From assembly GCF_001718795.1 (NCBI RefSeq), contig NZ_CP013437.1, positions 833,685 to 897,684 of the forward strand: 64,000 nt of DNA. Reading direction: 5' to 3'. Origin of the DNA: Burkholderia latens (GTDB lineage: Bacteria; Pseudomonadota; Gammaproteobacteria; Burkholderiales; Burkholderiaceae). The number at the start of each line of letters is the position of its first letter. Within the stretch, counting starts at the first letter, position 1. Below are positions 8,617-17,580 of the stretch, piece after piece. The position numbers and the translations under genes were made by a program. The notes under the pieces were generated by a model. The model did no database searches, had not been told where the DNA came from, and saw only the letters and a list, made by a program, of their open reading frames with translations.

Positions 8617-9894
8617 ATGCGTTTCGTTTCGTATTGGCTCGATACATCTCAGCCGTTCGTCAGCAGCTCGCCGGACCTGCCGGGCGGAACGTGCGACGTG
8701 GTCGTCGTCGGTGGCGGAATCACCGGCTCGGCTGCCGCCCTGGCGCTCGCAAAAAAGGGTGCGCGCGTGGTCGTCTGCGAGGCGGGAACCGTCGGGCAGG
8801 CGGCGTCCGGGCGCAACGGCGGGATGTGCAACAACGGCTTCGCGCAGGACTACGCGTCGCTGTCGCAGCGCATCGGCACCGAACTCGCCAACCGGCTCTA
8901 TCGCGCGTTCGATGCGGGCGTCGACACGGTCGAGCGGCTGGTCACGGAGGAGTCGATCGATTGCGATTTCGTGCGGCGCGGCAAGCTCAAGCTCGCGGCG
9001 AAGCCCGAACACTACGACAAGCTCGTGCGTAGCCAGGCACTGCTCGCCGCAAACGTCGATCCCGACACGCGCATCGTTACGAAAGCGGCGTTGCGCGATG
9101 AGATTGGCTCGGACCGTTATCACGGCGGGCTGCTGTTCGGCAAGAGTGCGGGGATGCACGTCGGCCGATATGTACGTGGCCTGGCGACGGCCGCGCAAGC
9201 GCGCGGCGCGCACATTGTCGAGCATGCGCCGGTGCTCGGATTGAAGCGGGCGGCGAGCGGCGCGTATGCGGTGCGGACACCGCTCGGCGAGATCCGCGCG
9301 CGCCAGGTGCTGCTCGCGAGCGGCATCTCGCAGGTTGGCCCGTTCGGCTGGATCCGGCGCAGGATCGTGCCGGTCGGCGCGTTCATCATCGTCACGGAGC
9401 CGTTGCCGCAGGCGCTGCTCGACCGGTTGCTGCCGACTCGCCGGATGGTTACCGACACCAAGAACTTCGTGAATTTCTTTCGCGTCACGCCGGACAACCG
9501 GATGCTGTTCGGCGGGCGCGCCCGTTTCGCGACGTCGAATCCGCGTTCGGACGAAAAGAGCGGCCGAATCCTGGCGCAGCAGATGGCTGCCGTGTTTCCG
9601 GAACTGGCCGGCGCGCGCATCGACTACTGCTGGGGCGGGCTGGTCGACATGACGGCCAACCGCCTGCCGCGCGCGGGCGAGCGCGACGGCGTTTATTACT
9701 CGATGGGCTACAGCGGCCACGGCACGCACATGGCGACGCTGATGGGCACGCTGATGGCGGAGATCATGGACGGGCGTGCGGCGCTCAACCCGTGGCAAGG
9801 CTTCGACTGGCCCGCGATTCCCGGCCACTTCGGCAAACCGTGGTTCCTGCCGTTCGTCGGCGCCTGGTACCGACTCAAGGACACCCTGCAATGA
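8617..9894 (+). CDS. FAD-dependent oxidoreductase, PuuB/DadA-like (copy 2)
   Basis: 425 residues, the same length as the copy at 4361 and clearly paralogous: both start M-x-x-x-SYWLDT and share SGRNGG, FRVTPDNR, GGRARFA, YCWGGLVD and the ending FLPxVGAxYRxxDxLx. The Rossmann motif is VVVVGGGITGSAAALALAKKG. A GGAG SD lies 6 bases before the ATG. The stop overlaps the aldehyde dehydrogenase start (ATGA), which ties amine oxidation to aldehyde removal, as in the PuuB-PuuC pair. The two paralogues may act on different intermediates; this is inference. Confidence 0.87.
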   Translation: MRFVSYWLDTSQPFVSSSPDLPGGTCDVVVVGGGITGSAAALALAKKGARVVVCEAGTVGQAASGRNGGMCNNGFAQDYASLSQRIGTELANRLYRAFDAGVDTVERLVTEESIDCDFVRRGKLKLAAKPEHYDKLVRSQALLAANVDPDTRIVTKAALRDEIGSDRYHGGLLFGKSAGMHVGRYVRGLATAAQARGAHIVEHAPVLGLKRAASGAYAVRTPLGEIRARQVLLASGISQVGPFGWIRRRIVPVGAFIIVTEPLPQALLDRLLPTRRMVTDTKNFVNFFRVTPDNRMLFGGRARFATSNPRSDEKSGRILAQQMAAVFPELAGARIDYCWGGLVDMTANRLPRAGERDGVYYSMGYSGHGTHMATLMGTLMAEIMDGRAALNPWQGFDWPAIPGHFGKPWFLPFVGAWYRLKDTLQ

Positions 9895-11348
9895 ATTCTC
9901 CTGTTGTTCACCTGATGCGAGCCGGCAGGCTCGATCGCTTGTTCATCGACGGCGACTGGGTGCTGCCCTATGGCGGCGACCGGTTCGCGGTCGTTTGCCC
10001 GTCCACCGAGGACACGCTGTGCGAGATCCCGCTCGGCAGCGCACGCGACGCCGAGCGCGCCGTGAGCGCCGCGCGCCGCGCGTTCGAATCGTGGTCCGTC
10101 ACGCCGCCGCACGCGCGCGCCGCGCTGCTCGACCGCATCCATGCATTGATGCTCGAGCGCGCGGAACTGTTCGCCACGGCGCTCGCGCTGGAGATGGGTG
10201 CGCCGATCGGCTACGCGCGCAGCGCGCACGTGCCGCTCGCGGCGGAACATATCCGCGTCGCGCGCGATAACCTCGCGCGTTACCCGTTCGTCGAGCGGCG
10301 CGGGACGACCGCGGTCGTGCGCGAGCCGATCGGCGTGTGCGCGCTGATCACGCCGTGGAACTGGCCGATCTACCAGATCACCGCGAAGGTCGGGCCCGCG
10401 CTTGCGGCAGGCTGCACGGTGGTACTCAAACCCAGCGAACTGTCGCCGCTCAGCGCGCTGCTGTTCGCGGAAGTGGTCGCCGATGCGGGCGTGCCCGCCG
10501 GCGTGTTCAATCTCGTGAGCGGCAGCGGCGAAACGGTCGGCGCCGCGCTGTCGTCGCATCCTGAAGTCGACATGGTGTCGATCACCGGCTCGACGCGGGC
10601 CGGCGTGCTGGTGGCGCAGGCGGCCGCGCCGACCGTCAAGCGCGTCGCGCAGGAGCTGGGCGGCAAGTCGCCGAACGTCGTATTGCCCGATGCAGACCTG
10701 CAGCGCGCGATCGCGCCGGGTGTCGCGGCCGCGTTCCGGAACATGGGCCAGTCGTGCAGCGCGCCGACTCGCATGATCGTGCCGCGCGACGTGCTCGGCG
10801 CGGTCGAGGAACTGGCCGTCGCGGCGGCGCAGCGGTTGATCGTCGGCGACCCGTTCGACGACGCGACGACGCACGGTCCGCTCGCGAATCGCGCGCAGTT
10901 CGGCCGGGTCGCGCAGATGATCGACGCGGGGATCGACGAGCGCGCCAGGTTGATCGCCGGCGGTCCCGGCCGGCCGTCGGGTTTCGACAAGGGCTTCTAT
11001 GCGCGACCGACGATTTTCTCCGACGTGCGCACCGACATGACGATCGCGCAGCAGGAGATCTTTGGCCCAGTCCTCGCGATCCTGCCATACGACACCGTCG
11101 ACGAAGCGATCGCGATCGCGAACGACACGGTCTACGGGCTCGGCGCGCACGTGCAGGGCGCCGACATGGAGCGTGTACGGGCGGTGGCCGCCCGCATCCG
11201 CTCGGGCCAGGTGCACCTGAACTACCCGGCATGGGATCCGCAGGCGCCGTTCGGCGGATACAAGCAGTCGGGCAACGGCCGCGAATACGGGATCGAGGGG
11301 ATGGAGGAATATATGGAGGTCAAGTCGATCCTCGGCTTTTATGATTGA
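9891..11348 (+). CDS. NAD(P)-dependent aldehyde dehydrogenase
   Basis: 485 residues, standard ALDH superfamily size. Substrate-binding and catalytic landmarks are intact: TPWNWPIYQITAKVGPALAAG, general base Glu255 in ELGGKSPN and nucleophile Cys289 in NMGQSCSAPTR, 34 residues apart as in classic ALDHs. The C-terminal motif EIFGPVLAILPYD is also present. It overlaps the preceding PuuB-like gene by ATGA, so it probably oxidises the aldehyde that enzyme releases to a carboxylic acid. Confidence 0.92.
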   Translation: MNSPVVHLMRAGRLDRLFIDGDWVLPYGGDRFAVVCPSTEDTLCEIPLGSARDAERAVSAARRAFESWSVTPPHARAALLDRIHALMLERAELFATALALEMGAPIGYARSAHVPLAAEHIRVARDNLARYPFVERRGTTAVVREPIGVCALITPWNWPIYQITAKVGPALAAGCTVVLKPSELSPLSALLFAEVVADAGVPAGVFNLVSGSGETVGAALSSHPEVDMVSITGSTRAGVLVAQAAAPTVKRVAQELGGKSPNVVLPDADLQRAIAPGVAAAFRNMGQSCSAPTRMIVPRDVLGAVEELAVAAAQRLIVGDPFDDATTHGPLANRAQFGRVAQMIDAGIDERARLIAGGPGRPSGFDKGFYARPTIFSDVRTDMTIAQQEIFGPVLAILPYDTVDEAIAIANDTVYGLGAHVQGADMERVRAVAARIRSGQVHLNYPAWDPQAPFGGYKQSGNGREYGIEGMEEYMEVKSILGFYD

Positions 11349-11416
11349 GCGGCCGTCGCGCGCGATTCGCGCCGGCAGTACGGCCGGAAGCCCTCACCAC
11401 TCCGAAGGTGCCGAAA

Positions 11417-12622
11417 TTGGACGATCCCGTCATCCCCGACCTGTCGCTGAACGCGCATCACGCGCACTGGTCGAAGCTGCGCCGCGACCTGCATGCGCAT
11501 CCCGAACTGCGGTTCGAGGAACACCGCACGGCCGACGTCGTCGCCCGCGAACTCGAAGCGCTGGGCTACGCGGTATCGCGCGGCCTCGGCGGTACGGGCG
11601 TCGTCGCGAGCCTGCCCGGCGCGGATCCGCACCGCGGCATCGTGCTGCGCGCCGATCTCGACGCATTGCCGATCCACGAAGCGAACGATTTCGCGCACGC
11701 ATCGTGCACGCACGGGATCATGCACGCGTGCGGGCACGACGGGCATACCGTGATGCTGCTCGGCGCCGCGCGCGTGCTGAAGGAGCTGCCGCAGTTGCCC
11801 GGCACCGTCCATTTCGTGTTTCAGCCGGGCGAAGAGGGCGGCGCGGGCGCGCGCAGGATGATCGACGACGGGCTGTTCGATCAGTATCCGACCGAAGCGG
11901 TGTTCGGCATGCACAACTGGCCCGGGTTGCCGGCCGGACATTTCGGGTTGCGCACCGGCCCGATCATGGCTGCGGGTTCGCGGTTCAGGATCACGGTCAC
12001 CGGCAAGGGTGCGCATGCGGCGCAGCCGCATCTTGGGATCGATCCCGTGCCCCTCGCATGCTCGATCGTGCTGCAGTGCCAGACGATTGCCGCCCGGCAC
12101 AAGGATCCGGTCGACCCGGCGGTCATTTCCGTCTGCATGTTCCATGCGGGCGCGACGGACAACGTGATTCCCGACACCGCCGAACTGCGCGGCACGATCC
12201 GCACGCTGTCGTCCGCGTTGCAGCAGCAGTTGCAGCGCGATATCCGGCTGATGTGCGAAGGACTGGCCGCGGCTTACGGCGCGCAGGTCGACGTGGAATT
12301 TTTTCAGTACTACCCGGCGACGGTGAACACACCGGCCGAAACCGCGTTCTGCGAAACGGTGATTCGCGACACGTTCGGCGCTGCACGACTGTCCGGCGAC
12401 GTGCCGCCGAACATGACGTCCGAGGACTTCGGCTTCATGCTGGAGGAGCGGCCGGGTACGTACGTGCTGATCGGCAACGCGCCGGACGGCGCGGCTGGAC
12501 CCGCGCCCGCGCTGCATCATCCGAAATACGACTTCAACGACGACATCATTCCGGCCGGCGTCCGGTATTGGGTTGCGTTGGCACAGCGGTATTTCGCGCG
12601 GATGCCGTCAAACGCGGATTGA
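11417..12622 (+). CDS. M20-family amidohydrolase (hippurate/N-acyl-amino-acid hydrolase-like)
   Basis: 401 residues from the proposed TTG at 11417, which has AAGGTG centred about 8-9 bases upstream; a GTG at 11408 and a TTG at 11345 are in frame alternatives. Family landmarks: RRDLHAHPELRFEE near the start, the metal-site motifs MHACGHDGHTVMLLG and FQPGEEGGAGARRM, and a C-terminal DFNDDIIPAG segment. M20D enzymes hydrolyse N-acyl or amide bonds with a dinuclear metal centre. Here it may release the free amine that the flavoenzymes then oxidise. The gene begins about 70 bases after the ALDH stop. Confidence 0.88.
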   Translation: MDDPVIPDLSLNAHHAHWSKLRRDLHAHPELRFEEHRTADVVARELEALGYAVSRGLGGTGVVASLPGADPHRGIVLRADLDALPIHEANDFAHASCTHGIMHACGHDGHTVMLLGAARVLKELPQLPGTVHFVFQPGEEGGAGARRMIDDGLFDQYPTEAVFGMHNWPGLPAGHFGLRTGPIMAAGSRFRITVTGKGAHAAQPHLGIDPVPLACSIVLQCQTIAARHKDPVDPAVISVCMFHAGATDNVIPDTAELRGTIRTLSSALQQQLQRDIRLMCEGLAAAYGAQVDVEFFQYYPATVNTPAETAFCETVIRDTFGAARLSGDVPPNMTSEDFGFMLEERPGTYVLIGNAPDGAAGPAPALHHPKYDFNDDIIPAGVRYWVALAQRYFARMPSNAD

Positions 12623-12748
12623 TGGACGATGTATCGGCCGTTAGCCACGCATCGCGCGACGGCGGTTATCTTCGACGCCATGGACGGGCCGCGAATGCGG
12701 AGTGCCGATGACGGCCCGTCGAACGACGCAATTACCCAGGATCATCGA

Positions 12749-13651
12749 ATGAAATTCGAACACGCGACGAACGCGTCCGGCGCCGTGACGGCGCTTCACT
12801 ATCGAAGATTCACCGCGGCGGACGTGCCCGCCGCCCACGCACTGTCAATGGCGCTGAGCTGGCCGTTCAGGGCGGAAGACTGGCAGTTTTCGGCGGATAC
12901 GTCGACCGCGTTCGCGGTCGAGGAAAACGGCGTGGTCATCGGTACGGCGATGTGCTGGAAGTACGGCGCCGACCGTGCCGCGATCGGGCACGTGATCGTT
13001 TCGTCCGAGCACCAGGGCCGCGGGATCGGCCGCGCGCTGATGGAGATGCTGATCGGCGAACTGGGGCCGCGCATCACGTTCCTGCATGCGACGCCGGCTG
13101 GCCGGCCGCTGTACGAGAAACTCGGCTTCGCGGTGTGCGGAGCGCTGGATCAGTTCCAGGGCATCGTGAGCCGGCCCGTGGCGATCGAGTTGCCCGACGG
13201 CGAGCGACTGCGCGCCGGCACACGGGCCGATCTGGCTCGCCTCGTCGAACTGGACGCACGCGCGTCCGGCCTCGAGCGCGACGCGCTGCTGTCGGCATTG
13301 CTCGAGCGCGGCGAAAGCGTCGTGCTCGAACGCGGCGGCCAGGCGATCGGGTTTGCCGTGCTGCGTCGCTTTGGCCGCGGCTGGGTGATCGGCCCCGTCG
13401 TCGCCCCCCGCGCGCACGGCGACCTGCATGCGAAGGCTTTGATCGCGCAATGGCTGAGCGGGCGCGAGAACGAATTCGTCCGCATCGACGTGCCGTCCGG
13501 CACGAACTTGCCGGACTGGCTCGACGCGCAGGGTCTGAAACGCGTGGACACCTGCGCGAAGATGGTCCGCAACGCACCGGCCGCGGCATTCGACGGTGCG
13601 CCCGATCCGGAATACGGGCTCTACGGGCTCGTCAGTCAGGCGATGACGTAA
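12749..13651 (+). CDS. GNAT-family acetyltransferase, two-domain
   Basis: 300 residues. The N-terminal GNAT domain holds the acetyl-CoA loop EHQGRGIGRALMEMLIGEL (Q/R-x-x-G-x-G/A pattern). A second region, from about residue 150, resembles the C-terminal GNAT-like domain of two-domain acetyltransferases (QAIGFAVLRRFGRGWVIGPV). ATG 12749 has AGGA 8 bases upstream. It is in the same orientation as the catabolic block but separated from it by 126 bases, so co-transcription is uncertain. The acceptor substrate is unknown. Confidence 0.8.
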   Translation: MKFEHATNASGAVTALHYRRFTAADVPAAHALSMALSWPFRAEDWQFSADTSTAFAVEENGVVIGTAMCWKYGADRAAIGHVIVSSEHQGRGIGRALMEMLIGELGPRITFLHATPAGRPLYEKLGFAVCGALDQFQGIVSRPVAIELPDGERLRAGTRADLARLVELDARASGLERDALLSALLERGESVVLERGGQAIGFAVLRRFGRGWVIGPVVAPRAHGDLHAKALIAQWLSGRENEFVRIDVPSGTNLPDWLDAQGLKRVDTCAKMVRNAPAAAFDGAPDPEYGLYGLVSQAMT

Positions 13652-13822
13652 GCGGCGGCAACGCGTGTCGCGCGTCAACGTCGCCGGGCGTCGGCGCGCC
13701 GGCACGGGCAGACGGTCGCGCCGAAGCGCTTGCGTGCGGCTCGCCGGTGGGCGCGTGGACGCGCGCGGCAAAGCCGTGCGTCCGCATTCTGGCCGCGCCG
13801 CCGCACACGAGGCTGACGGGCT

Positions 13823-13840
13823 GATTACCGTTTTGTAATC
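13823..13840. promoter_or_regulatory. Perfect inverted repeat GATTAC-N6-GTAATC (response-regulator box)
   Basis: The 18-bp palindrome has spacer CGTTTT and lies 90 bases before the response-regulator ATG. It has the TTAC-N6-GTAA architecture reported for copper/zinc-type OmpR regulators. Near-matches occur at 22490, 23181 and 27055, upstream of the RND operon and both DUF4148 genes, so it is probably the binding site of the adjacent response regulator, with autoregulation. Confidence 0.65.
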
Positions 13841-13929
13841 GACCGCGCGCGCGGACGCACGGAGCGGTTCTTCGTTTCCGTTTCCCGGTAACATCGCCGC
13901 ATGTCCCACGAAATGCGACGGAGCCGGCG

Positions 13930-14607
13930 ATGCGCATCCTGATAGTCGAAGACGAACCGAAGACGGGCGCGTACCTGAAGAAAGGTCTCGAGGAATCGGG
14001 CTTCAGCGTCGATCTCGCGAAGGACGGCGCCGAGGGGCTGATGCTCGCGCAGGAGGAGCGCTACGACGTGATCGTGCTCGACGTGATGCTGCCGGTGCTC
14101 GACGGCTGGGGCGTGCTCAAGCGGCTGCGCGATACGCACACGACGCCGGTGCTGTTCCTGACCGCGCGCGACGACGTGCAGGATCGCGTGCACGGTCTCG
14201 AGCTCGGCGCGGACGATTACCTCGTGAAGCCGTTCGCGTTCGTCGAACTGCTCGCCCGCATCCGCACGCTCGCGCGCCGCGGGCCGCCGCGCGAAACCGA
14301 GCATCTGGCGGTCGGCGATCTGGAGATCGACGTGGTGCGCCGCCGCGTGAAGCGCGGCTCCACACGAATCGATCTGACGCCGCGCGAATTCTCGCTGCTG
14401 CAATTGCTCGCGCGCCGGCAGGGCGAGGTGCTGAGCCGCACGCAGATCGCGTCGTACGTGTGGGACATGAACTTCGACAGCGACACCAACGTCGTCGAAG
14501 TCGCGATCCGCCGCCTGCGCGCGAAGATCGACGACGCGTTTCCGGTCAAGCTGATCCATACGGTGCGCGGCGTCGGCTACGTGCTCGAACCGAAGGACGG
14601 CGCATGA
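13930..14607 (+). CDS. OmpR/CusR-family response regulator
   Basis: 225 residues. The receiver domain (residues 1-115) has acidic pair ED at 9-10, phospho-acceptor Asp in [14 protein letters not shown] and Lys in LVKPFAF. The C-terminal winged helix ends [19 protein letters not shown]...RGVGYVLEP. Sequence and length place it with the heavy-metal regulators CusR/CopR/IrlR. It overlaps the sensor kinase by ATGA. A perfect GATTAC-N6-GTAATC palindrome sits in its promoter, pointing to autoregulation and to control of the convergent RND efflux operon. Confidence 0.93.
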   Translation: MRILIVEDEPKTGAYLKKGLEESGFSVDLAKDGAEGLMLAQEERYDVIVLDVMLPVLDGWGVLKRLRDTHTTPVLFLTARDDVQDRVHGLELGADDYLVKPFAFVELLARIRTLARRGPPRETEHLAVGDLEIDVVRRRVKRGSTRIDLTPREFSLLQLLARRQGEVLSRTQIASYVWDMNFDSDTNVVEVAIRRLRAKIDDAFPVKLIHTVRGVGYVLEPKDGA

Positions 14608-16064
14608 CGCGGCCGCGCTCGCTCGCCGCGACCCTCGCGCTCGCGTTCGCCGCGACCACGCTCGCCGCGTTTGCGCTCGTCGGCGCATACGTTTACGCGG
14701 GGCTCGAACGACAGGTCAACACACAGGACGATCTCGACATCGTGCTCGCCGCGCGCCACACGCGCCGGCTCGCGGGCGAGCTCGAGTCGGTCGATGCGGT
14801 CCGCACGCATGCGGAGCTGCTCACCAGCCAGGTGCTCGGCAACGAGGCGCTGTCGATGGCCGCCGTCGATGCGCGCGGCGACGTGCTCGCGCGCCACAAC
14901 GTGCGGCTCGCCGCATTCGACGATGCACCCGCCGGCGCGTCGGTTCCGTTGGCCGACGCGCAGCTGTTTGCGCCGCGGGCGGCGCCGGTTCCGGCAAACG
15001 ACCGGATCACGGCCGACCGGCTCGTCACGTGGACGGCCGACGGCGGCACGCCGATGCGCGGCGTCGTGATCGAGGCCGCGCTCGGCGATCGCACGCCGAT
15101 CCGCATCGCGATCGCGCGCAACATGCGGGACCGCGCCGACCTGCTTGACGGCTACCGCGACCGGCTCGAAATCGCCGGTGCGCTCGGCGCGCTGTTCGCG
15201 CTGCTGCTCGGCTACTGGCTGATCCGCACCGCGCTCGCGCCGCTGCGCGAGATCGTCGCCGACACCGGCCGGATCACCGTCGACAAGCTCGATACGCGGC
15301 TCGACGCGTCGCGCGCGCCGAGCGAGCTGCGCGCGCTGGTCGACGCGCAGAACGCGATGTTCGGCCGCCTGCAGCAGGCATTCGCGCATCTGTCGCAGTT
15401 CAGCGCCGATCTCGCGCACGACTTGCGCACGCCGCTGAACAACATGCGCGGCGCGACCGAAGTCGCGCTGTCGCGCGCGCGTTCGACGGACGAGTATCAG
15501 GCGCTGCTCGAATCGAATCTCGAGGAATACGATCGTCTCGCACGAATGATCGACAACGTACTGTTTCTCGCGCGCGCAGAGCATCCGAACTTCGTCACGC
15601 GGCAGCGCACGTTCGACGTGCGCGACGAGCTCGAGCGCATCGCCGGGTATTTCGAGGGGCTCGCCGACGAAGCGGGCTCGACGCTGCGCGTCGACGGTCA
15701 AGGACAGCTCAGCGCCGACGTCGAGCTGTTTCGCCGCGCGGTGGGCAACCTGCTTGCGAACGCGCTGCGTTACACGCCGGCCGGCGGTGTCATCACGCTC
15801 GCCGTCGACGAAACGCCGGACGCGGTGCGCGTCGTCGTCGCGAATCCGGGCGAGCCGATCGATCCCGCGCTGCTGCCGCGGATTTTCGACCGGTTCGTGC
15901 GCGGCGACCCGGCCCGCAGCGGCGGTGCGCCGGGCGGCACCGCCGGGCTCGGCCTCGCGATCGTGCGCTCGGTGATGGAGCTGCACGGCGGCACCGCGCA
16001 GGTCGAAAGCGATGCGCGCGGCACGCGTTTCGTGCTCACGTTCAACCGGCCGACGGCCGCGTGA
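14604..16064 (+). CDS. Heavy-metal-type sensor histidine kinase
   Basis: 486 residues. Two membrane helices (about 7-33 and 188-210) flank a periplasmic sensor loop. A HAMP region is followed by the phospho-acceptor His272 in [15 protein letters not shown], an N box ([14 protein letters not shown]) and G boxes [10 protein letters not shown]. The HAMP to HisKA sequence is CusS-like. No cysteine- or histidine-rich metal motif is obvious in the loop, so the signal is open. Its last 23 bases overlap, tail to tail, the final gene of the efflux operon on the other strand. Confidence 0.92.
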   Translation: MTRPRSLAATLALAFAATTLAAFALVGAYVYAGLERQVNTQDDLDIVLAARHTRRLAGELESVDAVRTHAELLTSQVLGNEALSMAAVDARGDVLARHNVRLAAFDDAPAGASVPLADAQLFAPRAAPVPANDRITADRLVTWTADGGTPMRGVVIEAALGDRTPIRIAIARNMRDRADLLDGYRDRLEIAGALGALFALLLGYWLIRTALAPLREIVADTGRITVDKLDTRLDASRAPSELRALVDAQNAMFGRLQQAFAHLSQFSADLAHDLRTPLNNMRGATEVALSRARSTDEYQALLESNLEEYDRLARMIDNVLFLARAEHPNFVTRQRTFDVRDELERIAGYFEGLADEAGSTLRVDGQGQLSADVELFRRAVGNLLANALRYTPAGGVITLAVDETPDAVRVVVANPGEPIDPALLPRIFDRFVRGDPARSGGAPGGTAGLGLAIVRSVMELHGGTAQVESDARGTRFVLTFNRPTAA

Positions 16065-17553
16065 CCGCGGCTTCGGGCGCCGCGGCGGCCGCGGATTCGT
16101 GCGTGCCCGCGGCTGCCTGCCAGCCGCCGCCCAACGCCTTCAGCAACCCGACCGCGGCCTCCATGCGACGCGCGTCGATCTGGTCGGCGGTGCGGCGGTT
16201 CGTCAGCGCGATCGTCTGAGCGGTCACCACATCCAGATAGCTGACGGCACCCGCGTTGAAGCGATTCGTCGTCAGCCGCAGCGACAGGTCGGCCGCATCG
16301 GTCGCACGCTGCTGGCTCGCCGCCTCCGACGCGAGCGCATCGAGCGCCGACAGCTGATCCTCTACCTGCTGGAACGCGACGAGCACGGTCTGCCGGTAAT
16401 CGGCGACCGCGCCGTCGTATTGCGCATGTGCGCCGCGCAGCGTCGCGCTGCGGCGGCCGCCGTCGAACAGCGTGCCGGCCAGCTGCGGGCCGAGCGACCA
16501 GAACAGGCTCGGCGCGGTGAGCCACGGTGCGAAGAACGAGCTTTCGAGCCCAGCACTCGCGGACAGCACGAGATCGGGGAAGAACGCGGCGCGCGCTTCG
16601 CCGATCTGTGCATTCGCTGCCGCGACGCGGCGCTCGGCCGCCGCGATGTCGGGCCGCCGTTCGAGTAGCTCCGATGGCACGCCGGCCGGGATGGCCGGCA
16701 CGCGGAACGACTGCACGCGCGGCGGAATCGCGAACGTCGACGCGCTTTCGCCGACGAGCGTCGCGATCGCGTGCTGCAACTGCGCACGCGACGCGTCGAT
16801 GTCGGTGTCCTGCGTGCGCGTCGATTCGAGTTGCGTCCGGGCTTGCGCGACTGCCGACGCGTCGATCGCGCCAGCCGCGAGCTGCTGTTCGAGCAGCGTC
16901 AGCGCGTTTGTGTACGCGCGCACCGTGTCGTCGAGCAACTGCTTCTGCGTGTCGAGCGAGCGCAGCGCGAAATAGTCGGTCGCAAGCTCGGCCGTGACGG
17001 ACAGCTTCACGGCCTGCAGGTCGGCTTCGCTCGCCGCGGCGCTCGCCTGCGCGCCCGCGACCGCGTCACGCACGCGGCCGAATACGTCGGGTTCCCAGCT
17101 CGCGGCCACGCCGGCCAGATAGTCGGGCGTCGTCTTGCCGGCGAGCGACGAACCGAGCCGGTTCTGCGACACGCGTGCACGGCTCTGCGCGGCGCCCGCG
17201 GTAATCGTCGGCAGGAACCCGGCGTGCTGATAATCGACCGTCGCGCGTGCCTGCTCGAGATCGGCGACGGCTTTCTTGACCGTCTGGTTCGATACGTCGA
17301 CGCGCGCTTCGAGCGCGTTCAGGTCGGCGTCGCCGAATACGGTCCACCACGCGCCTCGCGCCGCCGCGTCGGCCGGCATCGCGACGTGCCAGCCGGCCTG
17401 GGCGGCCGGTGCGCCCGCATAGTGTGCGGGCACCGTGACGGCAGGCGGCGAATATGGGGGCAGCGTCGAGCACGCGGTCAATGCGGCCAACGCCGCGGCG
17501 GCGCCGAGCGCGACGGCGCGGCGGGCGAACGGGAGCGGATGAGGGAGGCGCAT
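16042..17553 (-). CDS. RND efflux outer-membrane lipoprotein, NodT/OprM family
   Basis: 503 residues. A lipoprotein signal ends in the lipobox LTAC at about residues 25-28. The body contains two tandem OEP repeats, each with long coiled-coil helices (for example AVADLEQARATVDYQHAGFLPTITAGA and AERRVAAANAQIGEARAAFFPDLVLSA) that build the TolC-like trans-periplasmic tube. It is the third gene of the pump-adaptor-channel operon on the minus strand. The C-terminus (about residue 480 onward) is an Ala-rich tail rather than a conserved fold. Confidence 0.93.
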   Translation of the reverse strand: MRLPHPLPFARRAVALGAAAALAALTACSTLPPYSPPAVTVPAHYAGAPAAQAGWHVAMPADAAARGAWWTVFGDADLNALEARVDVSNQTVKKAVADLEQARATVDYQHAGFLPTITAGAAQSRARVSQNRLGSSLAGKTTPDYLAGVAASWEPDVFGRVRDAVAGAQASAAASEADLQAVKLSVTAELATDYFALRSLDTQKQLLDDTVRAYTNALTLLEQQLAAGAIDASAVAQARTQLESTRTQDTDIDASRAQLQHAIATLVGESASTFAIPPRVQSFRVPAIPAGVPSELLERRPDIAAAERRVAAANAQIGEARAAFFPDLVLSASAGLESSFFAPWLTAPSLFWSLGPQLAGTLFDGGRRSATLRGAHAQYDGAVADYRQTVLVAFQQVEDQLSALDALASEAASQQRATDAADLSLRLTTNRFNAGAVSYLDVVTAQTIALTNRRTADQIDARRMEAAVGLLKALGGGWQAAAGTHESAAAAAPEAAVTRPSAG

Positions 17554-17580
17554 GGCGGGAATCTCGTGGGTCGTCGATGG

